Positions 1 through 6,250 of a DNA stretch of 38,543 bases are shown here, piece after piece (the stretch's first letter is position 1; each line of letters begins with the position of its first letter). The notes under the pieces were generated by a model. It saw only the letters and a list, made by a program, of their open reading frames with translations, made no database searches and was not told the origin of the DNA. The stretch covers positions 1 through 38,543 of the forward strand of contig CAKOYV010000012.1 of the NCBI GenBank assembly GCA_934131005.1. Reading direction: 5' to 3'. This stretch comes from an uncultured Bacilli bacterium (GTDB taxonomy: Bacteria; Bacillota_I; Bacilli_A; RF39; UBA660). Both the position numbers and the translations under genes were made by a program.

Positions 1-43
1 TAACGCCGACGATAGTTAATCGCGAAAATAGGTAGTTGCCAAT
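1..43 (+). rRNA. rrf: 5S ribosomal RNA, 3' end only (partial)
   Basis: The first ~43 bases match the 3' part of a bacterial 5S rRNA: CGCCGACGATAGT corresponds to the loop E / helix IV region (GCCGAUGGUAGU in Bacillus and E. coli), followed by CGCGAAAATAGG and then GTTGCC, the 3' strand of helix I. Helix IV is shortened: only about four bases separate the two halves, as in Mollicutes 5S RNAs. The 5' part lies outside the window, so an rRNA operon should lie immediately to the left. The match is from memory and by eye, but three landmarks occur in the correct order and a terminator follows directly. Confidence 0.8.
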
Positions 44-54
44 ATTTTTTTTAT

Positions 55-97
55 GCTCAAATACTTTTTAATTAAAGTTATGAGCTCCTTTTTTTTG
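55..97 (+). terminator. Rho-independent terminator of the upstream rRNA operon
   Basis: GCTCA (55-59) pairs with TGAGC (81-85), and ACTTT (63-67) pairs with AAAGT (74-78). The stem is interrupted by a small internal loop and followed by CTCC and a run of eight or more T. It sits just after the 5S tail and its T-run, as expected for the end of an rRNA transcription unit. Confidence 0.7.
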
Positions 98-107
98 CCC
101 CTTTTGA

Positions 108-136
108 TAGACTTTTTTTATTTTTTTTATTATAAT
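108..136 (+). promoter_or_regulatory. Putative sigma-A promoter for the MutS-like gene
   Basis: TAGACT (108-113, 4/6 to TTGACA) and a perfect TATAAT (131-136) are separated by 17 bases. They lie downstream of the rRNA terminator and 25 bases before the chosen ATG. The -10 is strong and the -35 modest. Confidence 0.5.
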
Positions 137-160
137 GTATTTATAATTGAGGAGGCTTTT

Positions 161-1888
161 ATGAAAAAATTTGATTATGAAAAATATGAAAAGGAAAAGG
201 CATATTTTCAGAAAAAAGTTGATACTATTTCTAGTATTCGAATGTTAATTTTTATTTTTATGATAGGTAGTTTTATTTTAGGAGCCAAAAATAATTATTT
301 TAATTATTTGGGAATATTGTTTATAATTATATTTGTAATTTTAATATTTATTCATGACAATTACTATAAAAAATTAGATTATTATAGAAAATATATTGCT
401 ATTATTAATGAATATATAGATAGAATTAACGGTAAATGGCGTAATTTTAATGATATAGGTGAAGAATTTTCTAATGATTTATTTAATGATTTAGATATTG
501 TAGGTAGTAATAGCTTATTTCAATATTTGAATATTTCTAGGACACTTGGAGGAAGAAGAAAATTTATTGATTTATTATCTAATAAAAAATCTAGTGATGT
601 AAAACTAAGGGAACGTCAAGAAGCAATTTTAGAATTGAGTAAAAAAATAAATTTTGTTATTGATTTTCAAGTTCAGTTACAATGTTATAAAAAAAATGAA
701 AAAGATTTAGAAAAAAATTTGGAGTTATTAAATAAAAACGTTGGTAGTAAAAAAATTGAATTAGGAATTGCTGTTGTTTGTAGTTTTATTAGCGTTGTAT
801 TATTAATATTAGGTTGGTTAAATGTAATATCATATAATTATTTTTATGGTTTCTTTATTTTTAACTTTTTGATAAATTATATGTATTCTTATATTTATAG
901 AGATGTTTTTTCTAATATTACTGATATTGCTAGTGATTATTCTAATCTTTTAGGAGTATATAATAGTATTATTAATAATAATTTTGATTCTAAGTTGTTA
1001 GTGAAATTTAGACAGGATGTGCTTAAAAGTAAAAATAATATAAAGAAATTAATTTATATAGATGATTTAAATAATTTGAAAAATAATATATTATCTAATT
1101 TTATTTTTAATGGTTTTTTTTGTATTAATCTTATTGTAATGTATATGTATTCTAAATTTCAAGAAAGTGATATTAAGAATGTAAAAAAAGGTATAATTAT
1201 TATTGAAAATATGGAAGCTTTGATTAGTTTAGCAGGATTAGGGATGGTTAAAGATAATGTTGTTATTCCAAAAATCAGTAATAATGTTAGCATTCATGCT
1301 GTTAATATTTGCCATCCACTTTTATTAGAGAAAAATGTTGTTGGTAATGATTTTAATTCTACAAATGGAGTTAATGTTATTACGGGTTCTAATATGGGAG
1401 GGAAGACTTCTTTTCTTAGAACAATTGGTATTAATTTGATTTTATTTTCTGCAGGTTCTTTTGTATGTGCTTCGGAATTTTCTAGTAGTTATTTTAAAAT
1501 ATATACTTCAATGCGAGTTAGTGATGATATAGATAAGGGAATTTCTACTTTTTATGGAGAGTTACTTAGAATAAAGAAGGCTCTTAGTGATAAGAGTGAT
1601 AATAGATTAGTTTTGGTTGATGAAATATTTAAAGGAACTAATTATAATGATAGGATGTATGGGGCTTATCAGGTAATGAAAAAATTAAATGATAATAGAA
1701 CGATTTTATTAATTACTACTCATGATTTTGAGCTTTGTGATGCTAAAATTGATAATTTAAATAATTATTATTTTAAAGAATATTATGAAGGTGAAGTTAT
1801 TAAATTTGATTATAAAATTAGGAGTGGTAAGTGCGATAGTACTAATGCTAAATACTTAATGAAAAAATTAGGAATTATTGATGATTAA
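161..1888 (+). CDS. Membrane-anchored MutS-family ATPase
   Basis: 575 aa. Chosen start is ATG 161, behind the ribosome site TTGAGGAGG (148-156); upstream in-frame ATGs lie in the promoter/terminator region. The C-terminal third is a MutS-type ABC ATPase: Walker A GSNMGGKTS near residue 409, Walker B LVLVDEIFKGTN near residue 483, and an H-loop TTHD near residue 519. The N-terminal half has two pairs of hydrophobic helices (about residues 24-68 and 200-250) and no recognisable MutS mismatch-recognition domain I. This matches a poorly characterised family of ~600-aa membrane 'DNA mismatch repair protein MutS' homologues, not MutS1 or MutS2. Direct DNA repair is doubtful given the membrane helices; its real role is unknown. 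It is monocistronic, between the rRNA terminator and its own terminator. Confidence 0.85.
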   Translation: MKKFDYEKYEKEKAYFQKKVDTISSIRMLIFIFMIGSFILGAKNNYFNYLGILFIIIFVILIFIHDNYYKKLDYYRKYIAIINEYIDRINGKWRNFNDIGEEFSNDLFNDLDIVGSNSLFQYLNISRTLGGRRKFIDLLSNKKSSDVKLRERQEAILELSKKINFVIDFQVQLQCYKKNEKDLEKNLELLNKNVGSKKIELGIAVVCSFISVVLLILGWLNVISYNYFYGFFIFNFLINYMYSYIYRDVFSNITDIASDYSNLLGVYNSIINNNFDSKLLVKFRQDVLKSKNNIKKLIYIDDLNNLKNNILSNFIFNGFFCINLIVMYMYSKFQESDIKNVKKGIIIIENMEALISLAGLGMVKDNVVIPKISNNVSIHAVNICHPLLLEKNVVGNDFNSTNGVNVITGSNMGGKTSFLRTIGINLILFSAGSFVCASEFSSSYFKIYTSMRVSDDIDKGISTFYGELLRIKKALSDKSDNRLVLVDEIFKGTNYNDRMYGAYQVMKKLNDNRTILLITTHDFELCDAKIDNLNNYYFKEYYEGEVIKFDYKIRSGKCDSTNAKYLMKKLGIIDD

Positions 1889-1889
1889 A

Positions 1890-1922
1890 ATAATTATTAC
1901 ATTTGTAATAGTTATTTTTTAA
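1890..1922 (+). terminator. Rho-independent terminator after the MutS-like gene
   Basis: ATAATTATTACA (1890-1901) pairs with TGTAATAGTTAT (1904-1915) over 12 bp with one G-T pair and a two-base apical gap, followed by seven T residues. It starts right after the stop codon. Confidence 0.75.
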
Positions 1923-1954
1923 TAGTATGTTATAATAATTATAGGTGAAGTAAG

Positions 1955-3247
1955 ATGTTTTCAGAATTTGATTGGTATAAAAATGGAGCAGGAGATTTAA
2001 TAATTGGAATTATATTTATGATTATTAGTATACTTCTTTTTGTTGGGAGAACTAATTTATATAAGGATGTTATAAATATTGTTGTTTTAATTTTATTATT
2101 ACTGTCGGTTTTTCAATTAATTAGATTTTTTTATAAAAAACAGTCAGTTAAGGAGAGTTCAAAGACTTTTTTATCCTGTGTATTTAATTTGATTGTTTCA
2201 TTAATATTTTTTATGCTTCCTGACTTGCCATTAGGGTTGTTGCCAGTACTTTTTTCTATATATTTATTTTTATTAGGGACAGCCCAGTTTGTTATGTATT
2301 ATGTTTTCTTTAAGAATAGGGCATCAGGTAAAATGAGAAACTTATTATGGGGACTTATTTATTATTCTATAAGTTTGCCAATTCTTTTTGCTCCATTAAA
2401 TAGAATTAGTAATTTTTTGTTGTGTTTGTCTTTGTATACTTTTTTGCTTTCACTGAATTTTATTTATGATTTTGTTAATTCTTGTATCTCTAAACGAACT
2501 AAAGATAATTTAAAGAGGAAAATTAGGATAACTTTGCCTGTTTTAATTGAGGCTATAATTCCATATTCTGTTATGGTTAAAATTAATAAGTCGTTGGAAC
2601 CTTCTTTATATAAAAAGCATCAGAGGAGAAGGTCTGATGATACTAATATGTCTATATTAATTCATACTTCTAATAGAGGAGTTAATAAATTTGGTCATAT
2701 TGACATTATATTTGATGGAAAAGTTATTTCTTATGGTAATTATGATGAAGGTTCTAGAAATTATTTAGAATTTTTTGGTGATGGAGTTATGTTTACAACA
2801 GAATCTAAAAGTGAATATATTAATTTTTGTATTGATAATAGTAAAAAAACTTTGTTTGAATTTAAAATTTATCTTAATAATAAGCAATATAAGAAAGTTA
2901 AGGAAAAGATTGAGTCTATTATGAAAGATACAATAGAGTGGGACTGTAGAATGGATAAAAGATATGATGGTGGAAGTAGTTATGCTGCGAAGTTATATAA
3001 GAAAACTAAGGCTACTTTTTATAAATTTAAGAGTGGTAAGTATAAAACTTATTTTGTTTTAGGAACTAATTGTTGTTATTTGGCAGATGATATAATTGCT
3101 AAGAGTGGGACAGATATTTTAAGTTTGAATGGAATAATTACACCTGGTACTTATTATGATTATTTGGAAAAAGAATTATATAGAAAGGGTGGAATTGTTG
3201 TTTCTAAATCTATTTATAATGAATATGCTAGGGCAATTGATGAATAA
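1955..3247 (+). CDS. Membrane protein: DUF308/HdeD-like helices plus permuted papain-like (NlpC/P60-type) domain
   Basis: 430 aa; ATG behind AGGTGAAG. Residues ~10-180 hold about six hydrophobic helices with the repetitive spacing of DUF308/HdeD proteins. Residues ~225-430 are soluble and contain a GHIDIIF motif (His) and, ~125 residues later, a TNCCYLADDI motif (Cys). That His-before-Cys order is the arrangement of circularly permuted NlpC/P60-like cysteine peptidases and amidases (YiiX or DUF4105-type). A membrane-tethered hydrolase or acyltransferase acting on wall or lipid is therefore plausible, but the fold call is an inference from two motifs. It lies between the MutS-like gene and the split coat gene on the same strand. 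An extended -10 (TGTTATAAT, 1928-1936) precedes it, but the leader would be too short to keep the whole ribosome site. Confidence 0.75.
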   Translation: MFSEFDWYKNGAGDLIIGIIFMIISILLFVGRTNLYKDVINIVVLILLLLSVFQLIRFFYKKQSVKESSKTFLSCVFNLIVSLIFFMLPDLPLGLLPVLFSIYLFLLGTAQFVMYYVFFKNRASGKMRNLLWGLIYYSISLPILFAPLNRISNFLLCLSLYTFLLSLNFIYDFVNSCISKRTKDNLKRKIRITLPVLIEAIIPYSVMVKINKSLEPSLYKKHQRRRSDDTNMSILIHTSNRGVNKFGHIDIIFDGKVISYGNYDEGSRNYLEFFGDGVMFTTESKSEYINFCIDNSKKTLFEFKIYLNNKQYKKVKEKIESIMKDTIEWDCRMDKRYDGGSSYAAKLYKKTKATFYKFKSGKYKTYFVLGTNCCYLADDIIAKSGTDILSLNGIITPGTYYDYLEKELYRKGGIVVSKSIYNEYARAIDE

Positions 3248-3295
3248 TTTTTACAAAAAAATAGATATTTATAATAGGTGGTTGTTTCTAGTGGT

Positions 3296-3304
3296 CATAT
3301 TATA
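3296..3304 (+). promoter_or_regulatory. Candidate sigma-E/sigma-K-type -10 box before the coat gene
   Basis: CATATTATA fits the CATANNNTA -10 consensus of the mother-cell sigma factors (sigma-K, and loosely sigma-E) and lies 23 bases before the coat-gene ATG. No convincing -35 element is visible. In DNA this AT-rich a nine-base match of this kind is not rare, so this is only suggestive. Confidence 0.3.
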
Positions 3305-3326
3305 GAGTAGATAGGAGGTATTATAT

Positions 3327-3545
3327 ATGTTTTGTACAAATGATGGTTTTAGACAAGATGATATAGATATTAACATAACTAATCAAAATGTTAATAGTAA
3401 TATGAATGATAATATGAATTATAACAATATGGGTGGATATAATATGGGACCTATTGCTGGTAGTGTTATGAGTCCTATTGTAGAGCCTGGTAGAGAGAGA
3501 GTTGTTAATAGGACTTTTGTTCATGAGGTACCTCATGCTTGCTAA
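3327..3545 (+). pseudogene. 5' portion of a CotD-like spore coat protein gene, interrupted
   Basis: Strong ribosome site AGGAGG then ATG 3327. As it stands the frame gives 72 aa ending VPHAC. The first ~45 residues are rich in Asn, Met and Gly, followed by MSPIVEP, then RTFVHEVPH. From memory, B. subtilis CotD has MAPIVHP then HTFSKTIVPHIHP, so the order and spacing of motifs agree. The frame stops two codons after the VPH motif, in the middle of what should be the conserved block. The missing C-terminal part is found in good form at 8734-8862. Native codons run to about 3536; the last two codons (Ala, Cys) and the stop belong to the inserted element. The truncated product might still be made; the gene is silent or disrupted rather than decayed. 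Confidence 0.75.
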
Positions 3546-3550
3546 TTTAT
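3522..3550. other. Left attachment junction (attL) of the inserted element
   Basis: The coat gene breaks at CATG 3534-3537. The same CATG occurs at 8731-8734, and reading across from one to the other restores the frame. The host side is a perfect 16-bp palindrome (CATGAGGTACCTCATG, 3522-3537). The element side begins CTTGC (3538-3542). Crossover is inferred to fall within the 4-bp overlap; the exact dinucleotide cannot be fixed from one sequence. Confidence 0.6.
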
Positions 3551-3571
3551 GTAAGAAAATATTTTGGTGAA

Positions 3572-3600
3572 GTGACATTTTGCTTTTTTTATGGTATATT
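3572..3600 (+). promoter_or_regulatory. Putative sigma-A promoter for the element's methyltransferase gene
   Basis: GTGACA (3572-3577, 5/6 to TTGACA), a 17-base spacer, and TATATT (3595-3600) preceded by TGG, giving an extended -10. It lies just inside the left end of the element, so the methyltransferase does not depend on the coat-gene promoter. Confidence 0.65.
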
Positions 3601-3652
3601 ATTGAAAGTGATATTTTATTATTAGATACTTTTTGAAGTGGAGGGGAAGTAT

Positions 3653-4525
3653 ATGTTGAAAGGAAAACCTTTTGTTAAATGGGCTGGTGGCAAAAGACAA
3701 ATTATTGATAAATTAATGAAATTTGTACCTGATGAGTTCGATACTTATTATGAGCCATTTATTGGTGGAGGAGCGTTATTGTTTGAACTTGCTCCTAAAA
3801 AGGCTGTTATTAATGATTCTAATGTAGAGCTTATGAATGTTTATAAATGTATTAAAGATGAAGTTAAATTTACAAAGATGTGTAATGAACTTAATCACTA
3901 TGAGGCTAAACATTCTAAAGATTTTTATTTAGAAATTAGAAGTCTTGATAGGGATAAGAGTAAGTTTCATAGAATAGCTGATTATAGAAGGGCGGCAAGA
4001 ACTGTATATCTGAATAAGTCTTGTTTTAATGGATTGTATAGAGTCAATAGTAAGAACGAATTTAATGTTCCATTTAATAAAAAACTTAAGGTTAATACTT
4101 ATGATGGTCAGAATTTAGGGATTATTCATTCATATTTAAATTTTAATGATGTTAAAATTCTTAGTGTTGATTTTGAAGAGGCTGTTAGGGATTGTAAGAA
4201 GGGAGATTTTATTTACTTTGATCCACCTTATGATTCTGATAAAGGGGTTTTTAATAGTTATACTGAGGATGGTTTTGGAAAAGAAGCTCAAAAACGTTTA
4301 GCTGATGTTTATAAAAAACTTGCAGATAGAGGTTGTTATGTTATGCTTTCTAACCATAATACGAGATTAGTTCAGGAATTGTATGGTGAATTTAATATAC
4401 ATGTGATAGAAGCTAAGAGAAGTATTAATGCTAATGGTAAAAAAAGGGGTAAGGTTGAAGAAGTTATTATAACTAATTATGAAAATAAGAATGGTTTTGA
4501 GTTACAAGATACTATTTTTGAATAG
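3653..4525 (+). CDS. D12-class (Dam-like) DNA adenine-N6 methyltransferase
   Basis: 290 aa. Start chosen at ATG 3653 because GGAGGGG (3640-3646) sits at the right distance; an upstream in-frame GTG (3638) would overlap that ribosome site. Motif I is PFVKWAGGKRQ at the N-terminus (SAM binding). Motif IV is DPPY at residues 190-193 (catalytic), in the N-terminal-to-C-terminal order typical of the alpha-class D12 family (Dam, DpnM). Length is normal for Dam-like enzymes (~270-290 aa). GATC is the usual family target but cannot be read off the sequence. No restriction endonuclease is adjacent, so it looks like an orphan methyltransferase carried by the element. It has its own promoter and a terminator overlapping its last codons. 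Confidence 0.9.
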   Translation: MLKGKPFVKWAGGKRQIIDKLMKFVPDEFDTYYEPFIGGGALLFELAPKKAVINDSNVELMNVYKCIKDEVKFTKMCNELNHYEAKHSKDFYLEIRSLDRDKSKFHRIADYRRAARTVYLNKSCFNGLYRVNSKNEFNVPFNKKLKVNTYDGQNLGIIHSYLNFNDVKILSVDFEEAVRDCKKGDFIYFDPPYDSDKGVFNSYTEDGFGKEAQKRLADVYKKLADRGCYVMLSNHNTRLVQELYGEFNIHVIEAKRSINANGKKRGKVEEVIITNYENKNGFELQDTIFE

Positions 4526-4536
4526 TATTTTTTTTA
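4506..4536 (+). terminator. Rho-independent terminator overlapping the end of the methyltransferase gene
   Basis: ATACTATT (4509-4516) and AATAGTAT (4521-4528) form a perfect 8-bp stem with a TTTG loop, followed by a run of T residues. The stem begins inside the last codons and includes the stop codon. Confidence 0.75.
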
Positions 4537-4569
4537 TTTGTTTACATATTTTTAATTGGGTGATGATAG

Positions 4570-4674
4570 TTGAAATATAGGATTAATTATATTTTTGGTG
4601 GTGTTGATGATATAAATGATATTTTTATAGATGTTATATTTAGAAAGTTTTGGGATTTATTTTTGAATGAATAG
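4570..4674 (+). CDS. Small unrecognised ORF (34 aa) overlapping the recombinase start
   Basis: TTG start at 4570 behind GGTGAT (4559-4564), which is the same ribosome-site type used by several other genes in this window. It encodes 34 residues, with an FGGVDDIND core and a C-terminal RKFWDLFLNE. The stop codon (4672-4674) lies 8 bases inside the recombinase gene, giving an overlap typical of translational coupling. The recombinase itself has only a weak ribosome site of its own, with an in-frame TGA immediately before its ATG. I recognise no family. It could be a leader peptide controlling recombinase translation, or a small accessory protein such as a directionality factor; neither is shown by sequence. 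Confidence 0.4.
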   Translation: MKYRINYIFGGVDDINDIFIDVIFRKFWDLFLNE

Positions 4675-6205
4675 TTGTAAAGCAGGACTTTATATTAGAT
4701 TATCAAGAGAAGATGATGGTGATAGTGTTAGCGAGAGTATTGTTAATCAAAAGAGTTTACTTGAACAATATGTAATGGAGAATAATTTAGATGTTTTTGA
4801 TATTTATATTGATGATGGTTATTCGGGTACTAATTTTGATAGACCTGGTTTTTGTAGAATGATTAATGATATTGAGAATGGAAAAATTGGGATAATTATT
4901 ACTAAAGATATGTCTAGATTGGGTAGAGATTATATAGGTACAGGTAATTTAATTGAAAAATATTTTCCGGAGCATAATATTAGATATATTGCAGTTTGTG
5001 ATGGTATTGATACTTTTTTAGATAATTCTAATAATGAAATTGCTCCATTTAAGGCTATAATGAATGATATGTATGCTAGAGATATTTCAAAGAAAATTAA
5101 ATCTAGTTTGCGGGCTAAGATGAAAGAGGGAAAATGGGTAGGTTGTAGAGCTCCTTTTGGATATATGAAGGATTTAAATGATAAGAATCATTTAGTAATA
5201 AATACAAAACAGGCAATGGTTGTTAAGCGGATATTTAAAATGGCGGCCTCAGGTTTATCCTCTTTTAAAATTGCTCGGAAATTAAGTGATGAGGGAGAGA
5301 AGACACCTTCTTGGTACTATCAGTTTAAGTGGAATAAGAATTATGATTGTAGTTATAATTGGAATGCTAAGACAATAAAAGATATTTTGACGAATAGAGT
5401 TTATGTTGGTGATATGGTGCAAAATAAACGAAATAAAATTAATTATAAGATAAAAAAAGTTAAATATAATGAAAAAAGTGACTATATAATTGTTGAAAAT
5501 ACACATGAGGCGATAGTTAGTAGTGAGTTATTTACATTAGTCCAAAAAATGTTGCCTGTTAATGTTTATAAATGTTCTAAAAAGGAGATACATTTATTAG
5601 ATGGCCTTTTATATTGTGGAGATTGTGGGCATAGGATATCTATTTTGGTAAGAAGGAAGGATAATAGACGTTATACGATATGTAATTATTATAGAACTTA
5701 TATAAAAAAGAAAGTTTGTACAACACATTCAAATAATTATGATATTTTAGAGAGAGAAATTGTTTTGTCATTGATTAATATTTGTCGTGAAAGAATTGAT
5801 ATTGATAAAATAAAAAAAGGTATTTTAGCAAGAGTTGATAATGAGTTAAAGAAAAATAATAAAACAAGTGATAGTAATAAGATTAGTAAAGAAATAGAAA
5901 AATTAAAAAATAATCTTGATTGTATTTATATGGATAAATTAAATGGGGTTGTGGATAATGAGCTTTTTATTAGGATTAAGAAAAGGTTAGAAGGAGATTT
6001 ATTTTCTTTGAATCAAAGGAAAAAGAAGTTAGAAAAAAGTGATAATTTGAAAAATTTAAAGATTGATAAATATGAGGATTTTGTTTCTAATTATCTTGAT
6101 AGAATTTTTAATAATAATGATTTATCTGGGGAAATGATTGTTAATTTGATAGAAAAAGTAAATGTTTTTGATGATAAAAGTATAAATGTAAAGGTTAGAT
6201 TTTAA
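4667..6205 (+). CDS. Large serine recombinase (site-specific integrase/excisionase)
   Basis: 512 aa, about the size of B. subtilis SpoIVCA (~500 aa). The resolvase catalytic domain covers ~1-150, with the nucleophile Ser13 in YIRLSRED and the conserved SRLGRDYI arginine motif. The recombinase domain covers ~155-275. A zinc ribbon follows from about residue 314 (YCGDCGH, with further Cys residues at CNYY and VCTTH). A Lys/Glu-rich coiled coil spans ~390-470. All the expected catalytic and zinc residues appear present, so it should be active. The start is fixed at ATG 4667 because an in-frame TGA directly precedes it. It sits inside the interrupted CotD-like gene and is the obvious candidate for moving the 5.2-kb segment. 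Translation is probably coupled to the 34-aa ORF upstream. Confidence 0.95.
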   Translation: MNSCKAGLYIRLSREDDGDSVSESIVNQKSLLEQYVMENNLDVFDIYIDDGYSGTNFDRPGFCRMINDIENGKIGIIITKDMSRLGRDYIGTGNLIEKYFPEHNIRYIAVCDGIDTFLDNSNNEIAPFKAIMNDMYARDISKKIKSSLRAKMKEGKWVGCRAPFGYMKDLNDKNHLVINTKQAMVVKRIFKMAASGLSSFKIARKLSDEGEKTPSWYYQFKWNKNYDCSYNWNAKTIKDILTNRVYVGDMVQNKRNKINYKIKKVKYNEKSDYIIVENTHEAIVSSELFTLVQKMLPVNVYKCSKKEIHLLDGLLYCGDCGHRISILVRRKDNRRYTICNYYRTYIKKKVCTTHSNNYDILEREIVLSLINICRERIDIDKIKKGILARVDNELKKNNKTSDSNKISKEIEKLKNNLDCIYMDKLNGVVDNELFIRIKKRLEGDLFSLNQRKKKLEKSDNLKNLKIDKYEDFVSNYLDRIFNNNDLSGEMIVNLIEKVNVFDDKSINVKVRF

Positions 6206-6206
6206 T

Positions 6207-6235
6207 TTGACTTTGTTTTAGAATAGAGTTACAAT
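6207..6235 (+). promoter_or_regulatory. Putative sigma-A promoter for the Cys4 protein / PHP operon
   Basis: TTGACT (6207-6212, 5/6) and TACAAT (6230-6235, 5/6) with an ideal 17-base spacer, placed directly after the recombinase stop codon. It implies that the two following genes are expressed independently of the recombinase. Confidence 0.7.
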
Positions 6236-6250
6236 TATGGATATTGCAAG

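Noticed and set aside
53..160. N-terminal extension of the MutS-like protein from an upstream ATG
   Set aside because: It lies across the rRNA terminator and promoter; AGGAGG and a well-spaced ATG occur at 161.
1928..1936. Extended -10 (TGTTATAAT) as promoter of the 1955 gene
   Set aside because: Transcription would begin around 1943, cutting into the ribosome site at 1943-1950; listed only as a comment.
3321..3578. Minus-strand frame opposite the 5' coat-gene fragment
   Set aside because: No ribosome site, low-complexity translation and complete overlap with the better-supported + strand frame.
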